From Adineta vaga (Eukaryota > Rotifera), in assembly GCA_021613535.1 (NCBI GenBank), contig CP075494.1, positions 186,001 to 250,000 on the forward strand: a stretch of DNA of 64,000 nt, written 5' to 3'. A program made the translations under genes and the position numbers. The number at the start of each line of letters is the position of its first letter. Positions within the stretch are counted from its first letter, which is position 1. The notes beneath the pieces are model-generated. The model had not been told where the DNA came from and ran no database searches. It saw only the letters and a list, made by a program, of their open reading frames with translations. Below, in pieces: positions 22,951 to 33,486 of this stretch.

Positions 22951-23229
22951 ATGGCTGATTATAACCCAGTTAATGGAGTAGATCCCGATAATGTTGGTCC
23001 GATTATTCATCCTGGGATTACCATTAGTAGTATTCGTGATGTCGGTTATTGTACTGCTTTTTGCCGTTGTCTTCGATTCTTTTGTTGTTGTTGTAATGCT
23101 ATTATTACTGCTCCTTGTTTTGCGATTTGCGGTGAAGATTGTCTGCCTGCTTGCTGTACCAATGGTGGTACTTGTGATCCTGATGGTAATTGTTGTGAAT
23201 CTTGTCTTGGCGACGGTGGTTTCGGCTGA
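22951..23229 (+). CDS. small cysteine-rich protein
   Basis: 92 aa from the ATG at 22951 (MADYNPVNGVDPDNVGPIIH). The frame is open 13 codons upstream, but those codons are a poly-pyrimidine hydrophobic run. The protein has about 18 Cys residues, in clusters such as CTAFCRCLRFFCCCC, CGEDCLPACC and CDPDGNCCESCLGDGG. A hydrophobic patch lies in the middle and there is no signal peptide. It could be a palmitoylated membrane-linked or metal-binding protein, but that is a guess. It has a Cys-Cys flavour like the 58-aa protein at 51585-51761 without evident homology. It is on the plus strand with no close neighbours. Confidence 0.55.
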   Translation: MADYNPVNGVDPDNVGPIIHPGITISSIRDVGYCTAFCRCLRFFCCCCNAIITAPCFAICGEDCLPACCTNGGTCDPDGNCCESCLGDGGFG

Positions 23230-23493
23230 GTCAGGTATGTTTTGTGAATAGCGTTTTGATGATAACTCTTAGAAGGAATGTTTCTGATATTTGATTCCAA
23301 CATTCGTAGTTTCTTTGAGATAAATATTTAGAATACTTTATGACGTTGAATTAGCTCAAAATTTTTGTTTGTAGACGTATGGCACAATCACGGACCCGCA
23401 TCGAAAATTAAATGTTCTGATTAGGGCTGGCACATTCTCTTTCCTTTTTCAATAACTACTAACTGTCACAATAAATATTTTCCTTCCAATAGA

Positions 23494-23550
23494 GCTTGTG
23501 GGTGTGGGTGTAATTTAAACTGAAGAATAACACCCGCCCTCACCCTCACC
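23494..23550. repeat. telomere-like hairpin array 10
   Basis: CTTGTGGGTGTGGGTGTAA, a loop, then CACCCGCCCTCACCCTCACC. Confidence 0.7.
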
Positions 23551-24141
23551 AACACACAATTAAGTTACAAGCATAATATCTAACTACGTTTTTGAAAGAT
23601 ATACAAAGATATATATTTCTCTCAATAGAGTTCAATATTTTCTTGTTAAACTCTTATTCTTTTTTTGTTATAAAATTAATGTTTATCAAATACAGAGAAA
23701 ATGATACTGAGTCATCTATATCGCATGACGTACATCGATGATTGCAGTGAAAGCAAATAAAATCAACGACTACCTTTATCGTTCTTTTATTTACTCATCA
23801 TATTTCTAATTAAAAAGTATGATTTTTTTATCTCAGTTTTGTGAATATGTCCTTCGTTTTTTTTTCTCATTAATACTATTCGAAAAATGTGGGCTGATAA
23901 TTTGATATCACATGAAAACTTTATGTATCGAATAATTTTCAACTTTCAATGATAAACGGATGAGTAGAAACAGTACGGAGGTGAAGAAAAATAATATATC
24001 TTAAAAGAAAGGTCAATATAATTAATCTCAAGGTCAGTCTTTCTTTGGGTATGAATGATTTATTCGCATAATGAAAAACAGAAAAATAAATAATTTAAAA
24101 GAAAATGAAAATCATTTTTCCTACGCTGTCATGGTTTAGTA

Positions 24142-24148
24142 TATAAAA
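24142..24148 (+). promoter_or_regulatory. TATA-like box
   Basis: TATAAAA 41 bp before the ATG at 24189. The spacing suggests a very short 5' leader for the secreted precursor. Confidence 0.5.
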
Positions 24149-24188
24149 TGATAAATAGTCAAACAAAAATACATCATTTTCAAGTAAA

Positions 24189-24630
24189 ATGCATCGTGCA
24201 AGTCTCATCGTTTCTGCTCTGTTTTTATTCATTGGATTAATAACAATATGTAATGGACGTTCAATCAAACCGATTTCCTTAGATGAAATGTCATTAGAAA
24301 AGCGAGAACATATTTATCGTAATCCAACAAAAGAAGCTCGTCATTCATCTTTGAAAAGAAAAAATGACGACAAAGAAGATAGTGATGAAGGGATGGCCGA
24401 AATTTACGCTGATATAGCTGAAAGTATCAAGAATGGTGTTCTCACTCTTGATGAAGTACTTAAAATAGCCGGTCCTACACACAAAGAAAAGGTCAAAGCA
24501 GAACTTGCTAAACTTGGTATTAAACGTTCAATTAAATCTTTCAAAATTCTAAATCATCTCAGAAAAAGACATATTTGTAAGTTATATAACTTTATTTCAT
24601 TGATATTTATTATTTTATTCGTATTTAGAA
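24189..24630 (+). CDS. secreted dibasic-cleaved precursor (neuropeptide-like)
   Basis: A signal peptide of about 22 residues (MHRASLIVSALFLFIGLITI, then CNG) precedes a charged chain with several dibasic sites: LEKR, LKRK, GIKR and LRKR near the C-terminus. Conserved-looking text between them includes AEIYADIAESIKNGVLTLDE and THKEKVKAELAKLGI. A 52-bp GT-AG intron (24577-24628) can be removed after the first base of a codon; the join T|AA then makes the stop, giving 129 aa ending RKRHI. Unspliced, the frame runs to 24680 and adds a hydrophobic, AT-rich tail that looks intronic. A secreted pro-peptide cut by convertases fits, but the family is not recognised. Confidence 0.55.
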
Positions 24631-24680
24631 ATTATTTCATTAAACAATCATCTTTATTAGAAAAAAGAACTACGTTTTAA

Positions 24681-25492
24681 TATATTTATTTTAATCTTCT
24701 TTTATTAACTTTTTTTTTTGTATCAATAAATTCTTTAGTTAGAAAAAAAAAAGAAATATTTATAGAAAAAATGCATTTCATATGAAAGATCGAATGATTC
24801 GTATTCTCTTCGGAGTTTACAGGAGAATAAACAAATACAAGACACTTATTAATTTTCAAAATACATTTCGATTATCATGAGTAATTAATGATTGGATCAA
24901 TAAACACGTGGAAAATATTTTGAATAAACATGATGAAAATATATTCATTTAAAGGAATTGATTATGCAAAACAATACTTATTGTCTTTCTATATACTTGA
25001 ATAGATAAATAACAATTTATACTTTAAAAAAAATTAGATCATTTAAGTAAATTAGTTCATAAAATTCTGAATAATATCTCAATATTTGATATTCTTACAA
25101 ACATATGCTTTGTTAATCATAAACAACTTTGTATAATTTCTCGTGACTATTGTCGCTTTCAAATTATTTCATTAAGATGTGATCATGACAATGATGCAAT
25201 CGATTGGTACATTTTCAAGGTTATGTATCTTGACTCTTAAATATCTTATAATAACTCTCACTGAAACTTTATCAAAATCCAATTGATATCATATATAACT
25301 CTGACATAATTGCAAAAATGTCTATGGTGGAATCCATATACAATGTAGATAATGAAAATCTTGTGGGTGTGGGTGTTAGTATTACATCTATCTATCACCC
25401 ACACTTGGTTTCAAGTCAGACTTGACTTGGAAATCTTTTTGAAAGCTATTGCTTGACTTGCCCATCTCTGTCTACGATATATGACAGAAATG
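24681..25492. other. intergenic with one hairpin array
   Basis: AT-rich. The hairpin array is at 25360-25407. At about 25415-25475 there is sequence like the end of the 362-bp hAT MITE (CAAGTCAGACTTGACTTGG, then GACTTGCCCATCTCTG). Confidence 0.4.
25360..25407. repeat. telomere-like hairpin array 11
   Basis: CTTGTGGGTGTGGGTGTTAG, a loop, then TATCACCCACACTTGG. It lies about 85 bp past the premature end of the GPCR on the minus strand. Confidence 0.7.
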
Positions 25493-26435
25493 CTACATAA
25501 AAGACTTGGAAAAACAAATAAATAATAGAATATATGTTGGACCCCAACCACCCATAAACGTAATAAACATAAGAATCATTTGTCGTAATAATGATATTTC
25601 TCGACGACTAATCAATGATTGTTGCTGTTGTTGAATGTTAGTTACCTTTGGAACTTTACTAACAGTAAATGCAGGTCGAACACGATGAGCTGATGATCGA
25701 ACATAAATAAACATGTGAATATTTAAAATAGCATTTATAAATGATGGTATCATAATAACCCAAATGCATAAATAAATGAGTACCCATGATGGAAGATGAC
25801 AATACTATTTTAAAAACAATTTCATGTTTAATTAAGATCTATCAAATTAAGATTAAAAAAGTGCGCAAATCAAGTAAAGAGCTTCACACTATAATCTATT
25901 AAAATCTTCAATAATGTAAGAGCATTTCTTTTCCTCCTATTAATCTATTTACAAATGCACTTTATTCTATAGTTAATTTTCTAAAATGTATTCCACTTAC
26001 ATCATGTGATAAAAGAAACAGTGGTGCTGAAATAACAAATTCACTAATCCATTGTCCACCAATGCATAATATCACCCATTTATTTGTTCGAAAGAAAGGT
26101 CGAGTATGATATAGTATTAAACAAAATCGATACGTAGTAAATGCAACAAATGCAAATGGTATTTGAATACTAGCTATGCAATATGTATAGTAAATTATAA
26201 GACAAACATCAGAAATAACGAATCGTCGAGAATCGAAGATTCCCGAAAGAATATATGTCATAAAGAAAATAGCACTTGCCATTATTGTAAAATAGATATT
26301 TAGTATAAACATATTATTTGGATGATAAAATCGACGATGTGATAGAATCGCAATTGAATAGATTGTTGTTAAACATAAAACTAAGGCCAGGAATATAATT
26401 TCAAGAATAACTAAAATATAGGTTATATTCACCAT
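25493..26435 (-). CDS. rhodopsin-like receptor, 3'-truncated
   Basis: Two exons: 26435-26001 (145 codons) and 25804-25493 (103 codons plus stop), with a 196-bp GT-AG intron in phase 0. Six hydrophobic helices are visible, including SHRRFYHPNNMFILNIYFTI (TM2), YRFCLILYHTRPFF after TM3 and GGQWISEF (TM4). After the splice come YCHLPSWVLIYLCIWVIMIP (TM5), a basic loop ISRREISLLRQMI and TM6 with GGWGPTYI. The frame then stops after FICFSKSFM, so TM7 and the cytoplasmic tail are missing. Related full-length receptors continue past this point, so this is probably a non-functional or decoy product. Repeat debris (MITE end, hairpin array) lies directly downstream. Confidence 0.65.
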
Positions 26436-27918
26436 GTTGTTGACAGTTTAAAGATAACTTGGCAAAGAAGACAAGTATATACTCTTTTATATAAACACAG
26501 AGAATACGAAGTAAAAGAAAGAACGAGCAAAAAACACTTCAAAGACAGTGATAATCTGATTGATGAAAATCTAAAGGCATTCTACTGAAAGATATCAAAA
26601 GATTGTTAACACTCAGAGATAATAACTGAATATTATAATGTTAGCGCAAGACAAAATCCAATCAAATTTTTTTACGTGATCCGATATAATTTGACGCGCT
26701 GAATCCAACAATATGTATAATTCATTGAGATAAAAAGTAATTTTTGTAACAAAAAATTTATTATAGGTTTGGAAGTTTTTCCTCCTGATTCAGCATTAAA
26801 AACTGATTTTAGGAAACTATTTTTTTATCATTCGGTACACATATTTGTCAATATAAAGACTTATCGAATGTTTTCTTTCATCGTTTGACTCCTTTAATAT
26901 ACCAAAATATAATCTTCGTAGTTCTTTTTCGTTTCCCCTTTTGTATTCTTCGGTTAACCCTCGTTTATCAATCGAACACGTAAGGAAATTAGGAAAAATA
27001 ATATCGATAGAACAGATGAAATGTAAAATAATCGAAAAGAGTGTATTCGTCTTTTACTATTATGTGAAACTGAAACAACACACATTGAGAAAGGAATATA
27101 AATTATAAAGATTGTTGTCGTTATTTATATAATTATGTAGGATTTTTTTATCCGTTTTTGCTATTATCATTTCTAATGAGTTTTTTTATAAAAGGAAAAA
27201 GATAAAAAACTTAATACTAATCTATGCGAACATTATTTACTTCAATAATTGCAGATGAGAGGTTTGAATTTTATTGGACTGATTAGTTGAATATTTGAAT
27301 TCAACTATCGATTTTGACACTACTGATATAACTCGAATATATTAATCAAGCACTTATTTACGTTTTAACATATCCTGATTGCAAACAGTTATAGATTAAA
27401 AAAATGCCTAGTGTGTTATAATTGAACTATGATTCAATTTATTTGATATTTTTATAATTATTTTTGCAATTCTGGCAATGACACTTTATAATTTTCGTAA
27501 AAATGAAGTATATCTTATGATGCTAGTTGTCAACTTCTGTTCAACTGCACTAGTATTTGAAAGTACTATGCTTCAAGTGTCTATTTTTCAATTTATGCAC
27601 TAATTTGAGAAGAATAATTGTGTGTTACTCTTACATTAAAAGACAATATGAATGTAGAGATCTTTTTTCATTACAATTTGCAAATATGTAACAAGAGAAT
27701 AATTCTATCTGAGCCTGTTGGTTACATATTTTACTTGAAAATAAAATTATCAGTTAATATTTCATTTCATTTTAATCGATACACATACGCGTTCATGATT
27801 TTATAACGTATGTAAATCTCTAACTAACAGAAAGGAAGTCGATTTTTCTATGTATAAGAATAAAAATGAACATCTGCATTGAATAGTATTCAACTCGTCA
27901 TTTTTCAGTTGAAGAAAA
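26436..27918. other. intergenic, no supported gene
   Basis: AT-rich. A short hydrophobic plus-strand stretch near 27440-27600 (FAILAMTLYNFRKNEVYLMM) might be a receptor relic, but it is too short to call. Confidence 0.35.
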
Positions 27919-28254
27919 ATGTTGCACATTAAAGGTTGGTTTTATTCAATACTAGTAAGTTATTTAATGGCTATACCTCAAATAAATCTCTATTTTACCG
28001 ATGAAGCTAATGAAAATACTGATGATGATGCCTTACAAGACGATTGTTTGTACGTATCATTATCTAATAATAATGAAAGTTTTCAAGAACAAATTACTCG
28101 TTATTGCCTGAGTGAATCATCAAGAAAATTTTCAATTGAAACTAATCACATGAATTTTCCTTCTTTTACATCTGATGAACTTGCAAAGAACAAAATCACT
28201 AGTAAACAATTATATATTTGATCTGCATCCATTGATCTCATCGAACAATATGAA
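27919..28254 (+). pseudogene. membrane-receptor fragment with in-frame stop
   Basis: The frame opens with a hydrophobic N-terminus, then a region with two Cys and the text FPSFTSDELAKNKITSKQLY. It stops at TGA (28219-28221), and the same frame continues SASIDLIEQYE before another stop. In bdelloid membrane proteins I recall, this block reads ...TSxQLYxWSxxIDLxExYQxYL, so the TGA sits where a Trp (TGG) would be. This is one nonsense change in a partial gene cut off near the palindrome at 28281. The family identity is from memory and should be searched. Confidence 0.4.
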
Positions 28255-28262
28255 TGATATTT

Positions 28263-28582
28263 TTAACCCTTTCAAGTCGATGGGGCCCACCGGTGGGCCC
28301 CACTATATTTTAACGAGAAACTTAATAGAAAAACACTTTCTTTTCACGTAATGAAAGTTAGCAGCAGATTCGACCTTTTCCTGCTGACATTCATTCCGAG
28401 ATCTGTGATGGATTTCTAATTGATTGTGATGGATGCAGAATTTAATTCTGCGTCGAATGGTGGTGCTTTCAAGTGGGGGGGGGGGGGGGGGTCATTGATG
28501 GAAACCAGGGGTTTTGGGTGGAAGTACTGGGTGGAAAGAGATCATCACTTTCAGATGGATGTTCTGTAGGGAAAACGTTTAA
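28263..28582. mobile_element. possible piggyBac-like MITE
   Basis: It begins TTAA|CCCTTTCAAG, the TTAA target and CCC start seen in piggyBac-like ends, followed 15 bp later by the 20-bp palindrome GGGGCCCACCGGTGGGCCCC (28282-28301). The block is GC-richer than its flanks, contains a run of 17 G (28475-28491) and reaches another TTAA at 28579-28582. The far terminal repeat is poorly matched (ACGTTTTCCC on the complement), so only the left end is reasonably supported. Confidence 0.4.
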
Positions 28583-29681
28583 GGTACTTGTTTAAACATA
28601 GAAATAAATAAATATTCTAATAGCTATAGATATATCTTCATAAAGTCTTCAAATAAGCATAAACTGTAGTTCATGTCATTTATCTTGTGATTTTTATAAA
28701 GTAGTTTAAATATACCAGATCCTTATCATGTCAGGGTTGAAGTCAACAATAAATTCATACAATGGTTAACTATAAAATTTCCTAAATCAAATCCTGATTT
28801 TGATTATATATAGTAGATCAGATTTCTGGGAGAACATGAGTATACGAAATCAAAATATCAAAAAGACAAACATGATACGTAAAAAGCATATTGTGAACAA
28901 AATACATCTATAGATAGCGAAGCAAATGAGAAATAATTGTGAGAGAATAACGTTAATGATTGATTTGGCATATCTCAAAACATATCTGTGCAAAGATTCA
29001 GTAAATTTGTAAAATGTAGATAGCCAATTCGACAAGTACATGACTATCGTGTGCTATACAATCTAAACGATGAGTATCATCAAAGCGATAAAAAGTGTTG
29101 TTGTGTGATTTGATGATGCATCTTGAGGGTGGGTGTGGGTGTGAAAGAAGAGGAGATACCCACAACCTCATCCACACCCACACCCACCCTCAAGATACAA
29201 TAATATTTTAACCGAAATAAACAAAAGACATGAAGATATTGCTCAATAAATCTCAATGTGTTTCAACATTGTTTCTCCTTGCCTTTTTTGTCATAGATAA
29301 ATATATAACCGTGTGTTTCGTATTAGAATGAGGTAATTCTTGAGAGAAAGAAAGAAATAAAAACGTAATTCCATCAACACACGCATTTCTTCCATCGAAA
29401 AATCATGACATCTACAGATTTCTTTTTTTTCTTTCTTGAATGAGTAAGTTTTATTGTCTCAATAAACTGCTAATGAATCGAAAAAAAAACATCCATATTA
29501 TTAGGCATTCTAGAGCAAATAAGCCAATGGTAGTTGCATTCCTATAGATTTTTTAAAACTATTTTATTATATTGACTTTTACTCTCTCTTCGATAAAAAA
29601 TATGTATGCATTTGTCTAATATATTTATTGTCGAAAGTTGTTTTGATAAAGCAGAAAAAGAAAGTAATTTTCAACAACAAC
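28583..29681. other. intergenic with one long hairpin array
   Basis: AT-rich, with array 12 at 29120-29196. Nothing else recognised. Confidence 0.4.
29120..29196. repeat. telomere-like hairpin array 12, full consensus ends
   Basis: ATCTTGAGGGTGGGTGTGGG, the loop GAAAGAAGAGGAGATA, then CCCACAACCTCATCC and CACCCACACCCACCCTCAAGAT. The two ends are exact inverted copies for about 20 bp, which makes this one of the best-defined members of the family. Confidence 0.85.
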
Positions 29682-31076
29682 ATGTCCGCAAATACAGGTA
29701 AATATGTCGAATGAAAATGAATAGTGTTGCTTTCATATTTCAGCATTTAGGAACAAAATTCGATTTGAATCAACCGACGACATCAATTAATGAAGAAATG
29801 AGCGAAGATAAAACTGGCGTGTATCCACATGATATTACATTCAATAGTAGAGGTATAAGTAAGATTTGCATTGTTATCAAGAAGTTCTGTTTTGTTTTTT
29901 TGTGTGATAAAGATGAACAAATAGGACAAAATCAGGAGACATTCGCGGTGCTTTTGGAAGAGCAACAGAGCAATCAAGAAAATATTCCTACACAAGGATC
30001 TTCAATAACACAAAGTGGTGATGGAAGTGGAGAAAATAACCAAACAGTAACAACAACAACAAATATCTCATTGAACGCACGAAAACGTATATTTGATGAT
30101 GGAGATGTTTTCATTCGAAATCTTTTGTGTCTTGTAGATATCAAGGAATGGGATGAAGATGAAATATTAGGATGGTTTCGATCTTATAAACTTAATCGGT
30201 AGATAAGAATTCAAATGAATTGACTATATAAATATTCGTTTATAGGTTATATAATACTGTCATTGCTACACATGAAACACAAAAAGATGGTGCAATGTTA
30301 GCAAAAATATTTGATTGTAAAGTTAAGGTAAAAACATTCTAAAATGAAATCATTTGATACGTATTTTTATTTAGAATTATGATCGTTATAGACATACCTA
30401 TGGAGGACGTTTACCAAAGAATGATAAAAATCTTTTCCAAGATTTTCATAGATTTGGAGAATTACTTGATTCATTTTTTATTGATAAACTTAATCATCGA
30501 TTTGACGTCGCATTTTCTTTTCCAGGAGATATACGTGAACGAGTCAAAAAAATAGCTGAAAAATTATGTCAAATAATTAATCGAGATGGTGAACAAAGAG
30601 TTTTCTATGATAAATATTATAAAGCAGAACTAGCTCGTCCTAATTTAGATCTTTATTTACATAATATATATCGATATCAATCAAGATTAATCGTTCTTTT
30701 TATGTGTCAAGATTATTCACGTAAAGAATGGTGTGGTTTAGAAGCACGTGCAATACGTAGTCTTAGAAAAACTTATCAAAATGAACGAATTATGTTATTA
30801 TCAGTTGATGGAACTACTATTGATGATATTCCAGATATCGATGGATATTGGGACATTTCAGAAGAAGATGATGATACTGTTGTTCAAGGAATTTATGAAC
30901 GTTTACAAGCACTTGGAGATTCTCAAATATCAATTCAAACACAGAATTTACCAAGAATAGAGAATTTATTTGAAAAAATCATTCGATTATTTAAAGAATT
31001 TCCACGAACAATATCGTCGTGGTATATTGTAGTGGCTATAGTAGCGTATATTTTAGGAACTTTCATTGGACGATAA
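29682..31076 (+). CDS. SAM-like/TIR-domain protein with C-terminal membrane anchor
   Basis: Five exons (29682-29697, 29751-29852, 29913-30198, 30246-30327, 30375-31076) with GT-AG introns of 53, 60, 47 and 47 bp. All phases agree, giving 395 aa. A low-complexity N-terminus is followed at about 115-155 by a SAM-like helical region (WDEDEILGWFRSYKL, then HETQKDGAMLAKIF). The TIR domain spans about 205-345 (FDVAFSFPGD, VFYDKYYKAELARPN, LIVLFMCQDYS, KEWCGLEARAIRSL). Glu285 in WCGLE occupies the W-x3-E position of the catalytic Glu of NAD-cleaving TIRs such as SARM1 and bacterial TIRs. The protein ends in one hydrophobic helix (WYIVVAIVAYILGTFIG). It probably acts in immune or stress NAD signalling at a membrane; activity is inference. 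Intron 2 (60 bp) is in frame and could be retained. Confidence 0.75.
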
Positions 31077-31306
31077 AATAACACGGAGAAAATATAATTT
31101 TTTTAAATAAAAATAAAATCTTTAATAAAATATGACTGTTGAATTTATATTCACATTATATTAGAAATTAAAACTGAATATTAATATTCAAAATAAATTA
31201 TTTCATGTTCTTCTATACAAACGGCATTTTATTTGTTTATTAATTCATAAGAAATTAAATAACTACTCAAAAAGTACCAATCAATACACTATAAGGTAGT
31301 AAACAT
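31077..31306. other. 3' flank of the TIR gene and left target duplication
   Basis: AT-rich 3' flank. The last 8 bases, GTAAACAT (31299-31306), are the left target duplication of the hAT-like unit and are repeated at 40842-40849. Confidence 0.7.
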
Positions 31307-31361
31307 CAGGGTTGCCAGATTGTCTGAAAAGTCAGGAAAGTGTCTGAATTTTGGAGGTTTT

Positions 31362-31526
31362 TCAACTATACGAAAAAGAAAGCAGTTGGTTATTTCCTGT
31401 TCGAAAGAAATAACCGATTTATCAAAGAATAAAATGTTTGAGATAGAAAAGAAAAAAAAAGAGTTGTTTTGTTTTATGTAGTTTATTGACTAGTTTCTGT
31501 CAAGTTAAGACTTGACTTCATCAGAA
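31362..31526 (-). repeat. Penelope terminal repeat (pLTR), 3' copy of element 1
   Basis: Starts TCAACTATACGAAAAAGAAA on the plus strand and runs to the ribozyme core. It is matched almost base for base at 35644-35808 and, inverted, at 40070-40234. Confidence 0.85.
31488..31524 (-). ncRNA. candidate hammerhead ribozyme
   Basis: On the minus strand: CTGATGA, a 7-bp stem GTCAAGT/ACTTGAC with loop CTTA, then GAAAC and a GTC that could be the cleavage triplet after a minimal stem III. Penelope-like elements are known to carry such ribozymes in their terminal repeats. The A-A pair at the base of stem II and a weak stem I make this a candidate only. Confidence 0.45.
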
Positions 31527-31729
31527 CTTATATACAAAAAAACTCTAATTAAATTATAAATACAAGAAAAAACTTGGAATGAAAAAATGCAAAGAACTAT
31601 GCTAGGGCTTGAAGAGCCCATGACAATGCAAACTAGGGCTAGATGAGCCCTTAGTTTTTCAAACTCTGTTTTAATTTCTTCTTCTTACTTAGGAAACGAG
31701 AAGAAGATGTGGGTAGGTTTGCTTGCAAA

Positions 31730-33388
31730 TTATTTTAGGAATACTTTATTTGGTTTTTTATGTACTAAATAATCTAGAAGATTGTTTAATCTTCTAGAAC
31801 CAACGATAGGTTTCCTATTACAAATTGGTGTATCCGAGAAACATTCATTCCAGAGTTTATGAAAACTGGTCGTAAATTCGCTCATACCTTTACAAAAGGA
31901 AAAATGGCACATTATGTTGACCTCGAAATCAATTTTCTTTTCTGTTTTTTCATTTCTTTTTTCATTTAGAAAAGTTTTTCTTATATGCAAGAAATTCTTT
32001 TGTGTCGGAACTGCACAATGAAAAGCTTGCGAGACTCTTTCAAATTGTTTCAAAATGAAATTAAGTGGATATTGGTTTAAGAGCAATGACATGCATATAT
32101 GCGCTTCTTCTAGTTTGTAATCATCATAACTTGAAGAGTATCTTATTGCTCGAACGAGAGCAACGAAAGGAATATTCCTTTTTATATGTTGTGCATGTAC
32201 ACTAGAGAAAGGGAGAAAATATAATTCATGTGATGGTTTATGATAAACTTTTGATATTAGTTTTCCTCCTCTGTTCTCAAATTCTACGTCAAGATATTGA
32301 ACGTTCTTTCCTATTGATTCAGAAAAAACGATATTTTTATCAATTCTATTCCAGAATTTAACAAGACCTTTTAATATATCTTCATGTATGTTTGACATGA
32401 TGAATAAGTCATCGATATATCTATAGTATAATGAGAACGTTCTATTAGCCCATTTTGCAATGGGACGTTCAACGAAATACATATATGTATTAGCTATGGT
32501 GAGGGTGAGTGGCGAACCCATGGCGCCTCCTCTTATCTGTTTGTAATATGACCCGTCAAAATAGAAATAATTATTAGTTATAACAAATCTGGTAAGAGCT
32601 AAGATAATTTCTTTCTTAATGCCGTCAATTTGTTTTAGATTATGTTCTTCTAATAATCTTTTTATAGCTACCACTCCCCCTTCTTGCGGGATCATTGTGT
32701 AAAGATCAGTCACATCCATAGATATGAATGTAGTTGATGATGTGAGATAATTATCTGACCATCTTTCAACTGACTTAATCAATTGAGTACCGTTTTCAAT
32801 TGCTATATCAAGAGCTAATTGATTGAATAACGGTCTTAATAAATCATCTAACCATTTAGATATACCTATAGTTGGTGATTTCATTCCAGCTACTATGGGT
32901 CTTAATGGTGTATTAGGTTTATGTGCTTTTGGCAAAAAATACAGGTGAGCTAATTCTGCTTCTTCCCGTTGTACTTTTAGGTTTTCATAATGTTTCTGGG
33001 TTATATGTTTATTAACCCATAGAGCATATAGAAATTCATTTGTACGTTTAACTAATGCATCAAGTGGGTTTATTCCTTCTAAATCTTGATATGCATCTGT
33101 TTTTATCATATATGTTCGAGCTTTAAATATATGATCATCAGTTGTACCGAGATGAAAAACTTTTGATTTATCTGTCTTTCTGATGATTGTTTTCGTTGCT
33201 TCGAACTTTCTTTCTAGATTTTTGATTATCTTTAAATGATCTGATGGAAGATATTTATTATGACAATTAGTCAATATCTGTGTTAATGAATCTTTAAAGA
33301 ATTCAAAACGTTGAACAGGTAATATCCATCCATGTTCACCAAAAATCTTATTTATTTTTCTCATAACCACATCTATCTCATTATTCAT
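31730..33388 (-). CDS. Penelope-type reverse transcriptase, no GIY-YIG, copy 1
   Basis: 552 aa from the first ATG. RT motifs: HLYFLPKAHKPNTPLRPIVA, FISMDVTDLYTMIP (first catalytic Asp), GGAMGSPLTLTIANTYMYF, YYRYIDDLF (the catalytic YIDD) and the thumb with YLDVEF and KPSHELYFLPF. The frame ends about 170 residues after this with no GIY-YIG nuclease, which places it with the endonuclease-deficient Athena/Coprina-type Penelope elements that extend chromosome ends. The same frame is open upstream of the ATG (NINLDRVEYDLLKLGPKYIP) into the end of ORF1, and that segment looks like the conserved N-terminus. ORF2 may therefore be expressed by a -1 frameshift or non-AUG start. Confidence 0.9.
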   Translation of the reverse strand: MNNEIDVVMRKINKIFGEHGWILPVQRFEFFKDSLTQILTNCHNKYLPSDHLKIIKNLERKFEATKTIIRKTDKSKVFHLGTTDDHIFKARTYMIKTDAYQDLEGINPLDALVKRTNEFLYALWVNKHITQKHYENLKVQREEAELAHLYFLPKAHKPNTPLRPIVAGMKSPTIGISKWLDDLLRPLFNQLALDIAIENGTQLIKSVERWSDNYLTSSTTFISMDVTDLYTMIPQEGGVVAIKRLLEEHNLKQIDGIKKEIILALTRFVITNNYFYFDGSYYKQIRGGAMGSPLTLTIANTYMYFVERPIAKWANRTFSLYYRYIDDLFIMSNIHEDILKGLVKFWNRIDKNIVFSESIGKNVQYLDVEFENRGGKLISKVYHKPSHELYFLPFSSVHAQHIKRNIPFVALVRAIRYSSSYDDYKLEEAHICMSLLLNQYPLNFILKQFERVSQAFHCAVPTQKNFLHIRKTFLNEKRNEKTEKKIDFEVNIMCHFSFCKGMSEFTTSFHKLWNECFSDTPICNRKPIVGSRRLNNLLDYLVHKKPNKVFLK

Positions 33389-33486
33389 ACGTTTATGTGC
33401 AAGATGAGGGTTATCAGGTATATATTTAGGGCCGAGTTTTAATAGATCATATTCGACCCTATCTAAATTTATGTTAGTTTCATTAA

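Larger units (their letters stand above)
23230..24188. other. intergenic with one hairpin array and a TATA box
   Basis: Contains array 10 (23494-23550) and, at its end, a TATA-like box. Otherwise AT-rich with nothing recognised. Confidence 0.4.

Noticed and set aside
22538-23303. Frames overlapping the 92-aa Cys-rich gene on both strands
   Set aside because: Shadows. The Cys-patterned frame from 22951 is the only one with protein-like structure.
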